Positions 53,963-63,536 of a stretch of DNA of 64,000 nucleotides are shown piece after piece. The DNA lies in contig JAIRKE010000054.1 in the NCBI GenBank assembly GCA_031260295.1, forward strand, positions 62,001 to 126,000, read 5' to 3'. Origin of the DNA: Azonexus sp. (GTDB lineage Bacteria; Pseudomonadota; Gammaproteobacteria; Burkholderiales; Rhodocyclaceae). Under the pieces are notes generated by a model that did no database searches, was not told the origin of the DNA, and was given only the letters and a program-made list of their open reading frames with translations. The translations under genes were made by a program, and so were the position numbers. Positions within the stretch are counted from its first letter, which is position 1; each line of letters opens with the position of its first letter.

Positions 53963-54169
53963 TCAGGCTTGACCGCGATTGAGGACTTCCAGGCCGACCT
54001 TGCCGACAGCCATTTCGCGCAGGGCGATCACGGTCGGCTTGTCCTTGTCGACTTCGACCAGCGGCGTCGAGCCATTAGCGATCTGGCGGGCGCGATGAGC
54101 GGCGGCCAGGGTCATCTGGAAGCGGTTGGGAATACGTTTCAAGCAATCATCGACGGTCACGCGGGCCAT
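53963..54169 (-). CDS. rpoZ: RNA polymerase omega subunit
   Basis: Small assembly subunit of RNA polymerase, 68 residues. Signature [29 protein letters not shown] near the N-terminus, and [17 protein letters not shown] later. Between gmk and spoT, as usual in proteobacteria. Confidence 0.95.
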   Translation of the reverse strand: MARVTVDDCLKRIPNRFQMTLAAAHRARQIANGSTPLVEVDKDKPTVIALREMAVGKVGLEVLNRGQA

Positions 54170-54189
54170 GGAAAACCTCTAAATCAGAT

Positions 54190-54798
54190 TCAGGTCAATC
54201 GGGCAAAAAGAACGGCGTGCCGGGCACGCTGCGCCGCCAGGCGCAGCCGGGAGGCGCGCACGACGGCGCGTAGCTCTTCCAGCGCCTGCTCCAGGCGGTC
54301 GTTAATAATAGCATAGTCAAATTCGCCGACATGGCGCATCTCCGCCTGTGCCGCAGCCAGCCGCCGGGCGACGACCTCGTTGCTGTCGGTGCCGCGCTCA
54401 CTGAGGCGACGGGCCAGTTCCTCCATCGATGGCGGCAAGACAAAGACACCGATCGCCTGCGGGAATTGCGCCCGCACCTGCTGCGCCCCCTGCCAATCGA
54501 TTTCCAGCAGAACGTCGGCGCCGGCGGCCAGCTGCTCGGCAATCCACTTCTGCGAGGTGCCGTAGAAATTGCCATGCACCTCCGCCCATTCGAGAAAGTC
54601 GTGACGGTCGATCATGGCGCGGAAGGCGGCGGCATCGACGAAATGGTATTCGCGCCCATCCGCCTCGCCTGGACGCGGAGCGCGGGTGGTGGTGGAAATC
54701 GACAGCCGCACCGCCGGCTCGTGTTCAAGCAGCAGGCGCACCAAGGTGGTCTTGCCGGCCCCCGAGGGCGCTGCGACAACATAAAGATTTCCGGCCAT
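54190..54798 (-). CDS. gmk: Guanylate kinase
   Basis: Phosphorylates GMP to GDP. The 202-residue protein has the P-loop APSGAGKTT, the GMP-binding STTTRAPRPGE..GREYHFV, and FLEWAEVHGNFYGTS. ATG 54798 begins just before the P-loop strand; five extra in-frame codons upstream are ignored. Lies between yicC and rpoZ. Confidence 0.95.
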   Translation of the reverse strand: MAGNLYVVAAPSGAGKTTLVRLLLEHEPAVRLSISTTTRAPRPGEADGREYHFVDAAAFRAMIDRHDFLEWAEVHGNFYGTSQKWIAEQLAAGADVLLEIDWQGAQQVRAQFPQAIGVFVLPPSMEELARRLSERGTDSNEVVARRLAAAQAEMRHVGEFDYAIINDRLEQALEELRAVVRASRLRLAAQRARHAVLFARLT

Positions 54799-54835
54799 GA
54801 CGGTCTTTCGCATCAGAAGGTGGACGCGGCAGTTC

Positions 54836-55702
54836 TCATTCCAGGTTCTGGATCTGCTCGCGCATCTGCTCGATCAACAGCTTGAGTTCGATGGCCGCCT
54901 GCGATACTTCGGTGACCGCCGATTTCGAGCCCAGCGTGTTAGCTTCGCGGTTGAGTTCCTGCATCAGGAAATCGAGCCGCTTGCCGCAGGCGCCGCCCTG
55001 CTTGAGCACGCGCTCGACCTCGTCGAGATGGGTGGAGAGGCGGCCGAGCTCCTCGGCCACGTCGATACGCGTGGCGAATACCGTCACTTCCTGCAGGATG
55101 CGTTCGTCGCTGGCATTGCCCAGGGCATCGACCAGGCGCTGCCGCAGCTTCTCGGTAAACAGCGCCTGGGCCTCGGGAATGCGCGGCGCGACCTGGGCGA
55201 CGATGGCGCGCATGGCCTGCACGCGGTTGCCGATCAGCGCCGCCAGCTTGTCGCCCTCGCGGCTGCGACTGGCGGTGAATTCGTCGAGCACCTCGCGGGC
55301 CAGGGCCAGAACTTCGTTGCCGACGGCGGCGGGATCGAGACTCTGCTCGCCGAACATGCCCGGCCAGCGCAATATCTCGTTGACCGACAACGACGACGCC
55401 TCGGGCATTTCGGCGCACACTTGGCGGCTCAATTCGCGCAGGCCGGCGAGCAGTTCGCTGTTCAGTCGCGGTTGCTCGCCGCGAGCATTGGCGGCGCCAA
55501 GCGCCAAGCGGCACTCGATCTTGCCACGCGACAAGCGGCTGGCCAGCAGTTCGCGCAACGGCAATTCCAGGGCGCGTAGTTCTTCGGCGACGCGGAAATG
55601 AAAATCGAGGTAACGCGAATTGACGCTTTTCAGTTCAAGTTGCAGCGATCCGCATTCAAACTCTCGCGTTTTCGCCGCATAACCGGTCATACTACAAATC
55701 AT
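54836..55702 (-). CDS. YicC-family endoribonuclease
   Basis: YicC proteins are endoribonucleases that in E. coli cut the small RNA RyhB. The 288 residues begin with the family hallmark MICSMTGYA and SVNSRYLD, and end with GKRLDFLMQELNREANTLGSKS..KLLIEQMREQIQNLE. Upstream of gmk on the same strand and divergent from the kinase gene. Confidence 0.92.
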   Translation of the reverse strand: MICSMTGYAAKTREFECGSLQLELKSVNSRYLDFHFRVAEELRALELPLRELLASRLSRGKIECRLALGAANARGEQPRLNSELLAGLRELSRQVCAEMPEASSLSVNEILRWPGMFGEQSLDPAAVGNEVLALAREVLDEFTASRSREGDKLAALIGNRVQAMRAIVAQVAPRIPEAQALFTEKLRQRLVDALGNASDERILQEVTVFATRIDVAEELGRLSTHLDEVERVLKQGGACGKRLDFLMQELNREANTLGSKSAVTEVSQAAIELKLLIEQMREQIQNLE

Positions 55703-55776
55703 GTCGGGCTCTCCAGCTTTACAGGCCGGACAACACGCCCGAAAATGCCTGACCTAGTATCATAACCGCGAGAACA

Positions 55777-56724
55777 ATGGCGCAACAAGCCAATCAGCCG
55801 CTGCCCGGCGGCTTTCAGCTGGAAGACTACACGATCGATCGCCAGCTCTCGCTCGGTGGGTTCTCTATCGTCTATCTCGCCGAAAATGCCGACGGCCAGC
55901 AGGTGGCGATCAAGGAATATCTGCCCAACAGTCTGGCCCTGCGCGGCACAGGCGACATCAAGCCAGTCATCAAGCCGGAGCACCAGGCCGCCTTCCGCTA
56001 CGGCATGAAGTGCTTTTTCGAGGAAGGGCGGGCGCTGGCCAAGCTGTCGCATCCGAACGTGATCCGCGTGCTCAACTTCTTCCGCGCCAACGAGACCGTC
56101 TACATGGTTATGGAATACGAGCACGGGCGCACCTTGCAGGAATTCATCCAGAAGCACCAGGGGCACATTTCCGAGCGCTTCATTCGCGGCGTCTTCACGC
56201 GCATGCTCAACGGCCTGCGCGAAGTGCATTCGCACAAGTTGCTGCACCTCGATTTGAAGCCCTCGAACATTTATCTGCGCAGCGATAACGCGCCAGTGCT
56301 GATCGATTTTGGCGCCGCCCGCCAGACTCTGAGCAGCGATGAGCAAATTCTCAAGCCAATGTATACGCCGGGTTTCGCCTCGCCGGAACACTACGGCTCG
56401 CGCAGCGATCTCGGGCCGTGGAGCGACATTTACAGTGTCGGCGCCTCGATGTACTCCTGCCTGGCCGGCGGCGCGCCGCTGGCCGCCGACGAGCGCCTGA
56501 AGAAGGATGCGCTGGTGCCGGCGATGATACGCTGGGAGGGTTTGTATTCCGACCGGTTGCTGGAAATTATCGACTGGTGCCTGAATCTCAATCACCTGTA
56601 CCGCCCGCAAAGCGTCTTCACCCTGCAGAAAGCGCTGGTCGAAACCGTGACGCCGCCCTGCCCGAGAAACAACACGCACTGGTTCGGGCGCTTCGTCAAT
56701 AAATTCAGGAAAGCACGCAAATGA
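55777..56724 (+). CDS. Canonical Ser/Thr protein kinase
   Basis: Soluble Hanks-type kinase of 315 residues with all catalytic motifs: glycine loop SLGGFSIVYLA, lysine in VAIKEYLP, catalytic loop HLDLKPSN, DFG in LIDFGAAR and activation segment end ASPEHYG. The basic C-terminus (RFVNKFRKARK) carries no membrane helix. Its stop overlaps the start of the PP2C phosphatase gene, so the pair is made together and probably controls shared substrates. Confidence 0.92.
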   Translation: MAQQANQPLPGGFQLEDYTIDRQLSLGGFSIVYLAENADGQQVAIKEYLPNSLALRGTGDIKPVIKPEHQAAFRYGMKCFFEEGRALAKLSHPNVIRVLNFFRANETVYMVMEYEHGRTLQEFIQKHQGHISERFIRGVFTRMLNGLREVHSHKLLHLDLKPSNIYLRSDNAPVLIDFGAARQTLSSDEQILKPMYTPGFASPEHYGSRSDLGPWSDIYSVGASMYSCLAGGAPLAADERLKKDALVPAMIRWEGLYSDRLLEIIDWCLNLNHLYRPQSVFTLQKALVETVTPPCPRNNTHWFGRFVNKFRKARK

Positions 56725-57638
56725 GATTCACGATTTATCAGGAGAGCCGCCAGGGCGGTCGCGGCAACAACGAGGACCGGACCACTTATTGTTACTCGCG
56801 CGACGCGCTGTTGATGGTCGTCGCCGATGGCATGGGCGGCCACCACTACGGCGAGATCGCGGCGCAGATCGCCGTGCAGACGCTGGCCGACATTTTCCGC
56901 CGCGAGGCGCGGCCGGTGCTGGCCGATCCCTTCCGCTTCCTGCAAAAGGGCATGATCAACGCCCATCACGCCATCCTCGACTACACCGCCCACCACCGCC
57001 TCAAGGACACGCCGCGCACCACCTGCGTCGCCTGCGTGATCCAGGACAACGTCGCCTACTGGGCGCATGTCGGCGATTCGCGTCTGTACTTGATACGCAG
57101 CGGCCGCACCATCGCCCAGACCCGGGATCACACACGCATCCGCCTGCTGGTGGAAGAAGGGATGATCAGCGAGGCGCAGGCGGCGGTGCATCCCGACCGC
57201 AACAAGATCTACAGTTGCCTCGGCAGCCCGACCCCGGCGGAAATCGAGTTCTCGCGCAAGATGCCGCTGGAGCACGGCGACATCCTGCTGCTGTGCACCG
57301 ACGGCTTCTGGGGCGTCCTGCCCGGCGACATGATCAACACCGCGCTGAAGGGCAGCAACCTGATGCAGGCGGTGCCGGCGCTGCTGACCCAGGCCGAGAC
57401 GCGCGGCGGCATCCACGGCGACAACCTGTCGGTGGTTGCCGTGCGCTGGGAGCAGAGCTATGCCGATGACAGCAGCAGCTCGGTGTCCACCCAGACCATG
57501 GCGCCCGACGAAATCACCACCCGGCTCGACGAATTCGGCCGCAATCCGGCCTACAAGACCGATCTCACCGAAGACGAGATCGAGAAGGCGATCGAGGAAA
57601 TCCGCGCCGCCATCGACAAATTCAACCCCAGGAAATAA
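56721..57638 (+). CDS. PP2C-family Ser/Thr protein phosphatase
   Basis: Metal-dependent phosphatase of 305 residues, partner of the kinase upstream. PP2C metal-binding motifs are present: NNEDRTTY, VADGMGGHHYGE, VGDSRLYLIR and the C-terminal GDNLSVVAV. The last ~70 residues are an acidic, helical extension (DEIEKAIEEIRAAIDKF) not needed for catalysis. Starts within the kinase stop codon (ATGA). Confidence 0.93.
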   Translation: MRFTIYQESRQGGRGNNEDRTTYCYSRDALLMVVADGMGGHHYGEIAAQIAVQTLADIFRREARPVLADPFRFLQKGMINAHHAILDYTAHHRLKDTPRTTCVACVIQDNVAYWAHVGDSRLYLIRSGRTIAQTRDHTRIRLLVEEGMISEAQAAVHPDRNKIYSCLGSPTPAEIEFSRKMPLEHGDILLLCTDGFWGVLPGDMINTALKGSNLMQAVPALLTQAETRGGIHGDNLSVVAVRWEQSYADDSSSSVSTQTMAPDEITTRLDEFGRNPAYKTDLTEDEIEKAIEEIRAAIDKFNPRK

Positions 57639-57647
57639 GGAAGGCCC

Positions 57648-58364
57648 ATGCGCCCCAGCCAACGCCAGCCGGACCAGCTTCGCGCCGTCCGCATCACCCG
57701 CCGCTTCACCCGCCATGCCGAAGGCTCGGTGCTGATCGAGATCGGCGATACCCGCGTGCTGTGTACCGCCTCGGTCGAGGAAAGCCTGCCACCCTTCCTG
57801 CGCGGCAAGGGCCAGGGCTGGGTCACCGCCGAATACGGCATGCTGCCGCGCGCCACGCACACGCGCACGGCGCGCGAAGCGGCCAAGGGCAAGCAGAGCG
57901 GCCGGACACAGGAAATCCAGCGCCTGATCGGCCGCAGCCTGCGCGCCGTGACCGACCTCAAAGCCCTCGGCGAACGCCAGATCACCCTCGACTGCGACGT
58001 CCTGCAAGCCGACGGCGGCACCCGCTGTGCCGCCATCACCGGCGCCTGGGTAGCGCTGTATGAGGCCTGCGAGAAGCTGGTGCAGGCCGGCAAGCTGGCG
58101 GCCAATCCGGTCCAGGAGCACGTCGCCGCCGTCTCGGTCGGCATCTTTGCCGGTAGCCCGGTACTCGACCTCGACTACCCGGAAGATTCCGGCTGCGACA
58201 CCGACATGAACGTCATCATGACCGGCCGTGGCGGCATCGTCGAAGTGCAAGGCACCGCCGAGGGCGAGCCGTTCACCCGCGAGCAGATGAACGTGCTGCT
58301 CGACTTGGCGCAACTCGGCATCGGCCAACTGGTCGCCGCGCAGCAAAGCGCCTTGGCCGGCTGA
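57648..58364 (+). CDS. rph: Ribonuclease PH
   Basis: Phosphorolytic exoribonuclease trimming tRNA 3' ends. The 238 residues match family length, with [26 protein letters not shown], the phosphate-binding [16 protein letters not shown] and [12 protein letters not shown]. The frame is intact to the end, unlike the truncated rph of E. coli K-12. Two bases before rdgB. Confidence 0.96.
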   Translation: MRPSQRQPDQLRAVRITRRFTRHAEGSVLIEIGDTRVLCTASVEESLPPFLRGKGQGWVTAEYGMLPRATHTRTAREAAKGKQSGRTQEIQRLIGRSLRAVTDLKALGERQITLDCDVLQADGGTRCAAITGAWVALYEACEKLVQAGKLAANPVQEHVAAVSVGIFAGSPVLDLDYPEDSGCDTDMNVIMTGRGGIVEVQGTAEGEPFTREQMNVLLDLAQLGIGQLVAAQQSALAG

Positions 58365-58366
58365 TT

Positions 58367-58954
58367 ATGAAAAAACTCGTCCTCGCCTCGAACAACGCCA
58401 AGAAGCTCAAGGAATTGAACGCGCTCTTGGCCCCGCTTGGTTTTGAGGTCATCCCGCAAGGCCAACTCGGCATTCCCGAAGCCGAGGAACCGCACGCTAC
58501 TTTTGTCGAAAACGCCCTGGCCAAGGCCCGCCACGCCGCCCGGCACAGCGGTCTGCCGGCATTGGCCGACGACTCCGGCCTGTGCGTCAAGGCCCTCGGC
58601 GGCGCACCGGGCGTCGTCTCGGCCCGCTACGCCGGCGAGCCGAAATCGGACGCCCGCAACAACGCCAGGCTACTCGCCGAACTGGCCAACCAGTCCGACC
58701 GCCGCGCTCACTTCGTCAGTCTGCTGGTACTGTGCCGCAGCGGCGACGACCCGCAGCCGATCATCGCCGAGGGCGAATGGCACGGCGAGATCGTCGATCA
58801 ACTGCGCGGCGACGGCGGCTTCGGCTATGACCCGCTGTTCTTCGTCCGCGAATTCGGCCAGACCGCCGCCGAACTCGACGCCGACACCAAGAACCGCGTC
58901 TCGCATCGCGGCCGGGCGATGCAGAAGCTGATCGAGCGCCTGCCCGAATTGTAG
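58367..58954 (+). CDS. rdgB: dITP/XTP pyrophosphatase
   Basis: Removes non-canonical purine nucleotides (ITP, dITP, XTP). The 195 residues show LASNNAKKLKEL at the N-terminus, TFVENALAKARHAA, ADDSGLCV, GGFGYDPLFF and the C-terminal KNRVSHRGRAM. In the conserved rph-rdgB-hemW order. Confidence 0.96.
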   Translation: MKKLVLASNNAKKLKELNALLAPLGFEVIPQGQLGIPEAEEPHATFVENALAKARHAARHSGLPALADDSGLCVKALGGAPGVVSARYAGEPKSDARNNARLLAELANQSDRRAHFVSLLVLCRSGDDPQPIIAEGEWHGEIVDQLRGDGGFGYDPLFFVREFGQTAAELDADTKNRVSHRGRAMQKLIERLPEL

Positions 58955-59016
58955 GAAGGCCACGGAGCGCCACGCCGGTAGCCTCAACGTCGCAGCCCGG
59001 TACCGCAACCCAATCC

Positions 59017-60234
59017 ATGTCCCGCACCATTCCCATCTTCCCGGCCGCCGCCTTGCCGCCGGCGAGCGCCGACCAGCCGCTGGAATTCCACACGTCGCCG
59101 CCGCTCTCGCTCTATGTCCATATTCCGTGGTGCGTGCAGAAATGTCCGTATTGCGACTTCAACTCGCATGAGGCCAGCGGAACGATTCCCGAACGCCAAT
59201 ACGTCGATGCCCTGATCGCCGACTTGCAGGCGGCCCTGCCGCTGATCTGGGGCCGCCCAGTGCTCAGCGTTTTCTTCGGCGGCGGCACGCCCAGCCTGCT
59301 CTCTCCGGCGGCCATCGACGAACTACTGGCCGCCTTCCGGGCGCTGGCGATGCTCGCGCCGGAAGCCGAGATCACCCTCGAAGCCAACCCCGGCGCCGTC
59401 GAAGCCGAGAAGTTCGCCGGCTTTCGCGCCGCCGGCGTCAATCGCCTGTCGCTCGGTATCCAGAGCTTTGATGACGATCATCTACAAGCGCTCGGCCGCA
59501 TCCACGGCAGCGCCGAGGCCAAGCGCGCCGCCGCGCTCGCCGCCGAGCACTTCGAGCGCTTCAATCTCGACCTGATGTACGGGCTGCCCGGCCAAACGCT
59601 AGCCCAGGCACTGAGCGACGTCGACACGGCGCTAGCCTACGCGCCGCCGCACCTGTCCTGCTACCAATTGACGCCAGAACCAAACACGCGCTTCGCCGCC
59701 TTCCCGCCGCCCTTGCCAGAAGCCGACCTATGCGCCGACATGCAGGAAGCCATCGAAGCCCGGCTGGCCACCGCCGGCTATCTCAATTACGAGACCTCGG
59801 CCTTCGCCCGACTCGACCGGCAATGCCTGCACAACCTCAATTACTGGCATTTCGGCGACTACCTCGGCATTGGCGCCGGCGCCCATTCCAAGCTGACCCT
59901 GCACGACCGCGTGCTGCGCCAGATGCGTTGGAAGCACCCGCCAACCTATCTCGACAACGGGGCGGCCGGACAATGGTTGCAGGAAGACCGGCAGGTCGAA
60001 GCAGCCGATCTGCCGTTCGAGTTCCTGATGAATGCATTGCGCTTGGCCGATGGCTTTGCCCCGTCGCTATTCGAACGGCGCACCTCGCGGCCACTGGCAG
60101 CAATCTTGCCGCAGCTCCGAGCTGCCGCCGACGATGGACTGCTGAGTATCGGCCCCGAGCGTATCGCCCCGACGGCGCGCGGACGTCGTTTTCTCAACGT
60201 ACTGCTCGAACGTTTTCTCGATACCGGCACCTGA
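59017..60234 (+). CDS. hemW: Radical SAM heme chaperone HemW
   Basis: Heme-binding radical SAM protein that delivers heme to respiratory enzymes. The 405 residues have the cluster motif CVQKCPYC followed by DFNSH (HemW-type CxxxCxxCxF), FFGGGTPSLL, NRLSLGIQSF and the C-terminal HemN-like domain. The Cys arrangement marks it as HemW rather than oxygen-independent coproporphyrinogen dehydrogenase HemN. Confidence 0.93.
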   Translation: MSRTIPIFPAAALPPASADQPLEFHTSPPLSLYVHIPWCVQKCPYCDFNSHEASGTIPERQYVDALIADLQAALPLIWGRPVLSVFFGGGTPSLLSPAAIDELLAAFRALAMLAPEAEITLEANPGAVEAEKFAGFRAAGVNRLSLGIQSFDDDHLQALGRIHGSAEAKRAAALAAEHFERFNLDLMYGLPGQTLAQALSDVDTALAYAPPHLSCYQLTPEPNTRFAAFPPPLPEADLCADMQEAIEARLATAGYLNYETSAFARLDRQCLHNLNYWHFGDYLGIGAGAHSKLTLHDRVLRQMRWKHPPTYLDNGAAGQWLQEDRQVEAADLPFEFLMNALRLADGFAPSLFERRTSRPLAAILPQLRAAADDGLLSIGPERIAPTARGRRFLNVLLERFLDTGT

Positions 60235-60356
60235 CGGCGGCCGGGCCGGCACATACTGCCCCAACGATCGGTTGACGCAATGCCACCGCTTATGCGCCAA
60301 TGACAATCGGTTTTTCTCCCGTATCGATATCCTCACCCCGTTTTCCGATCCGCTCC

Positions 60357-61580
60357 ATGCTGCGCGTCCTGAACCGCCCCGAACACCTGATCGCCACGCT
60401 CGCCGCCGCCGGTATCCTGATCGTGACCATGGGCACCCGCCAGTCGCTCGGTCTGTTCATCGCCCCGATCGATGAGAGCACCGGCCTGGGCATCGCCAGC
60501 ATCAGCCTGGCGCTGGCTGTCGGTCAGTTCGCCTGGGGCGCCATCCAGCCGGTGGCCGGGGCGATCGCCGATCGCCACGGCCCGCGCGCCGTATTGATCG
60601 GCGGCGTGCTGATCCTCGCTCTGGGCTGCGCCGTCACGCCGTTCATGCACACTGGCTTCGGCCTGATCGTTTCGCTCGGCCTGCTCTCGGCCATGGGTTC
60701 CGGTGCGAGCAGTTTCTCGGTGTTGATCGCCGCCATTTCCCATCGCCTGCCGCTCGAAGCGCGCGGTGCGGCCTCCGGGGTCATCAATGCGGGCGGTTCG
60801 TTCGGTCAGTTCGTGTTCGCCCCGGTTCTGCAAAAGCTGATCCAGGCCGTGGGCTGGATGGGTACGATGTGGACCATGGCGCTGATGACACTAGCCGCCC
60901 TGCCCTTGATCGGCAAACTGACGGGCGGCCAGGGCGTGACGCCGGTGCGCCAGACCCACCAGGCAGGTGGCCTGAAACGAGCCATCGGCGAGGCCGCCCG
61001 CGACCGCAGCTATCTGCTGCTGCACGCCAGTTTTTTCGCCTGCGGCTTCCACATCGCTTTCCTGGCTACCCACCTGCCCGGCGAGGTAAAGCTATGTGGC
61101 CTGCCACCCTCGGTAGCGAGTTGGTCGCTGGCCATCATCGGCTTGGCCAACATCGCCGGCAGCCTGACTATCGGCGCCTGCATCGCCAAATATCGCAGCA
61201 AGTACCTGCTAGCCGCCATGTATGCCTCGCGCACCGTACTGATCGCGCTGTACCTGATAGCCCCGCGCACCGACCTGACCTTCTACCTGTTCGCCGCCGG
61301 CATGGGTTTCACCTGGCTGGCCACCGTGCCGCCGACTGCCGCCATCGTCGGCAAACTGTTCGGCATCCGCTACCTGGCCACGCTGTTCGGCCTGACCCTG
61401 TTGAGCCACCAGACCGGCGGCTTTCTCGGCGCTTGGCTGGGCGGCCTGGCCATTACCCGCTTCGGCGACTTCGGCTGGATGTGGTACGCCGACATGACCC
61501 TGGCCCTGCTCGCCGCCCTGCTCACCCTGCCCATCCGCGAAGCCCTCGTGGTACGTGTACCGGCTCCGGCCGCGGCCTGA
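60357..61580 (+). CDS. Major facilitator superfamily transporter
   Basis: Inner-membrane transporter with about 12 helices. The helix 2-3 loop ADRHGPRAVLIGG is the MFS signature. It resembles the oxalate/formate-antiporter-like and YbfB-like MFS members, but substrate cannot be told. An in-frame ATG at 60300 would add 19 residues; neither start has a clear ribosome binding site and I chose the one nearest the first helix. Confidence 0.87.
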   Translation: MLRVLNRPEHLIATLAAAGILIVTMGTRQSLGLFIAPIDESTGLGIASISLALAVGQFAWGAIQPVAGAIADRHGPRAVLIGGVLILALGCAVTPFMHTGFGLIVSLGLLSAMGSGASSFSVLIAAISHRLPLEARGAASGVINAGGSFGQFVFAPVLQKLIQAVGWMGTMWTMALMTLAALPLIGKLTGGQGVTPVRQTHQAGGLKRAIGEAARDRSYLLLHASFFACGFHIAFLATHLPGEVKLCGLPPSVASWSLAIIGLANIAGSLTIGACIAKYRSKYLLAAMYASRTVLIALYLIAPRTDLTFYLFAAGMGFTWLATVPPTAAIVGKLFGIRYLATLFGLTLLSHQTGGFLGAWLGGLAITRFGDFGWMWYADMTLALLAALLTLPIREALVVRVPAPAAA

Positions 61581-61602
61581 TTCAACCCAACGAGAGATAT
61601 CC

Positions 61603-62034
61603 ATGAGCCGCTTGCGCCCCGAACTGACGATTGCCGACTTCAATGCCCGCGGCGCGAGCTACCTGCCCGGCGAGCTCGGCATCGAGATGACCGCCCTGGC
61701 GCAGAACACCGCAGCCAGCCGGATGCCGGTGCGACAATTGCACTTTGCGCCAAACGGCTTTCTCCATGCCGCCAGCGTCGTCGCGCTGGCCGACACTACT
61801 TGCGGCTACGCCACCATCGCCCACCTGCCGGCCGGCGCCGAGTCGTTTACCACCATCGAACTGAAGAGCAACCACCTCGGCACGGTGCACGAGGGTGCCA
61901 TCGCCTGCGTCGCCATGGCGCAGCATCTCGGACGCAACACCCAGGTCTGGGACGCGGTGGTCAGCGACGAGGCCAGCGGTCGCCGAATCGCGCTATTCCG
62001 CTGCACGCAGATGATCCTCTGGCCGAAAGGTTGA
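61603..62034 (+). CDS. PaaI-family acyl-CoA thioesterase (hotdog fold)
   Basis: A 143-residue single hotdog domain. The thioesterase pattern is seen in GFLHAASVVALADTTCGYAT and TIELKSNHLGTVHEGAIACVA. It probably hydrolyses aromatic or medium-chain acyl-CoA; substrate unproven. ATG 61603, 22 bases after the transporter gene. Confidence 0.87.
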   Translation: MSRLRPELTIADFNARGASYLPGELGIEMTALAQNTAASRMPVRQLHFAPNGFLHAASVVALADTTCGYATIAHLPAGAESFTTIELKSNHLGTVHEGAIACVAMAQHLGRNTQVWDAVVSDEASGRRIALFRCTQMILWPKG

Positions 62035-62040
62035 ACGGCT

Positions 62041-62416
62041 TCAGCTGATATCACCGTCGACGTAGTACCAGCGCCCGTCCTGGCGCACGAAACGGCTGAG
62101 TTCGCGCAACCGCTGGCCGCGCCCGGCGATGCGATAGCGGGCGACGAACTCGACCGTGGCATGGCTGTCGTCCTGCTGCTGGTGGTGACGCACCTCCAGC
62201 CCCAGCCATTGAGTGCCGGCCTCAGCGGCCAGATGCAGCGCCGGCGGCCGCGTCGACGGGTGCCAGGTAGCCAGCAGATAATCTTCCAGCCCCCAGCACG
62301 TAGGCGCAGTAGCGCGAGCGCATCAACGCCAGCGCCGTGGCTGCCGCTTCTCCGCCGTGCGGGCGGGCGCAGCAGTCGGCATAGGCCTGGCCGCTGGCGC
62401 AGGGACAGAGGGTCAC
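62041..62416 (-). pseudogene. YchJ/UPF0225 SEC-C protein, frameshifted
   Basis: The first ~45 codons from ATG 62416 give the zinc-binding SEC-C motif CPCASGQAYADCC and LMRSRYCAYVLG, then the frame becomes meaningless and stops at 62222. In the neighbouring frame the rest of the family is intact: EDYLLATWHPSTRPPALHL..FVARYRIAGRG..DGRWYYVDGD, ending at TGA 62041-62043. Removing one base from a run of five G (coding strand; 62290-62294) restores one continuous ~124-residue protein. Either a genuine inactivating frameshift or a homopolymer sequencing error. The end overlaps nothing; the start overlaps the rdgC stop. Confidence 0.8.
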
Positions 62417-63327
62417 GTTGCCGCGGGCTGCTCGCCGCCGAGGGCCGCGACCAGTTGCGGCAGGAAACGCGAGAGTTCACCGGTCATCAGCGCGAAATCG
62501 GCGTCGAACTGCTCGTCGGCCCGCTCGGCGTTCTTCTCTGCCTCTTCCTTCAACAGGTCGAGAAAAGCCAAGCGCTTGACCTCCAGCTTATCGCTGAGAA
62601 CGAAGGAAATGCGGTCATCCCAGGTCAGCGCCAGCTTGGTCGGCAGCTTGCCGGCGGCCAGGTGGGCCTTGATTTCGCCGCTGATTTCGTCGCCGAGCGG
62701 ATGGCGGACGTAACGCACGGCGGCCTTCTCCTCGCCGACCGCCTTCAGTTCGCAATCGCGGTCGATGGTGAAGCCGGCCGGCCCTTCGCCGCCGGCCAGC
62801 CAGCCAGCCATCGCCGATTGCGGCGAGGATTGCGTGTGCAAGGGCTTGAGCGGGAATTCGTCGAGACAGTGGCGCAGGTGCTCGATCACTTCCTCAGCCT
62901 TGGCCGGGCTGGCGGCATCGATGCTGCACCAGCCGCCCACCGGGTCGAGCCAGACGAAAGTGCGGCGCCGGCGGGTGAAGGCACGCGGCATCAGTTCCTC
63001 GGTGACACGCTCGCGCAATTCCTTCAACTGTCTGCGGCCGGGCGCGTAGCCCTGCTGCTCTTCCATCGCCGCAGCCCGCTCGGCGACTTCCTCGTTAATC
63101 ACCGATGACGGCAACAGGCGTTGCTCGACGGCCAGCGCGATCAGCCATTGCCGGTCGAGCGCAAAAACCAGCGCCCCATCCTGGCGCGGCGACACCCAGC
63201 CACGGCTCATCGGCTGGTTGCTCGGGCACTTGCTGAAAGGGCCGCGAGCCAGTTGCTCCTCGAAGCGGGCGAGGTCGATATTCCACGGCGTCGGCAGACG
63301 GTACAACTGAAGATTCTTGAACCACAT
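62413..63327 (-). CDS. rdgC: Recombination-associated protein RdgC
   Basis: DNA-binding ring protein that limits RecA activity. The 304-residue protein begins MWFKNLQLYRLP, the family start, with WVSPRQDGALVF, PRAFTRRRRTFVWLD and DDRISFVLSDKLEVKRLAFLD. The start at 63327 is clear from conservation; 47 upstream in-frame codons are rejected. Its stop region overlaps the ychJ start. Confidence 0.95.
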   Translation of the reverse strand: MWFKNLQLYRLPTPWNIDLARFEEQLARGPFSKCPSNQPMSRGWVSPRQDGALVFALDRQWLIALAVEQRLLPSSVINEEVAERAAAMEEQQGYAPGRRQLKELRERVTEELMPRAFTRRRRTFVWLDPVGGWCSIDAASPAKAEEVIEHLRHCLDEFPLKPLHTQSSPQSAMAGWLAGGEGPAGFTIDRDCELKAVGEEKAAVRYVRHPLGDEISGEIKAHLAAGKLPTKLALTWDDRISFVLSDKLEVKRLAFLDLLKEEAEKNAERADEQFDADFALMTGELSRFLPQLVAALGGEQPAAT

Positions 63328-63433
63328 GTTTCTGACTCTCAAAAGGAAGGCCGGCTCCGGCGGAAGGCGGCAAGGAAGGAGGGCAGCGGCCGTGGCGAAG
63401 CAGGCGGCCAAATCGGGACGGGAGTTTACCAGC

Positions 63434-63483
63434 CCGGAAAATAAGGCGTCGAACGTGATTGATTTCACGGACTTATTTTCCGG
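63434..63483. promoter_or_regulatory. Nested inverted repeats with CRP-like site
   Basis: Outer arms CCGGAAAATAAG (63434-63445) and CTTATTTTCCGG (63472-63483) are a perfect 12-base inverted repeat. Between them CGTGA-N6-TCACG (63454-63469) matches the CRP/Vfr-type pattern GTGA-N6-TCAC. The element lies in the divergent gap between rdgC and the secreted-protein gene, its centre about 78 bases before the latter's ATG. Nothing else was recognised in 63328-63536. Confidence 0.55.
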
Positions 63484-63536
63484 CGCGGTTGTATCCTTTC
63501 CCCATGCAATAGCAAAGATCCACGGGAGAATTATTC

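Noticed and set aside
52496-54316. Plus-strand open frame of 606 codons opposite spoT/rpoZ
   Set aside because: Antisense across a conserved gene pair, so it cannot be a conserved gene itself.
56592-58346. Minus-strand open frame of 584 codons opposite PP2C and rph
   Set aside because: Shadow of two well-defined genes.
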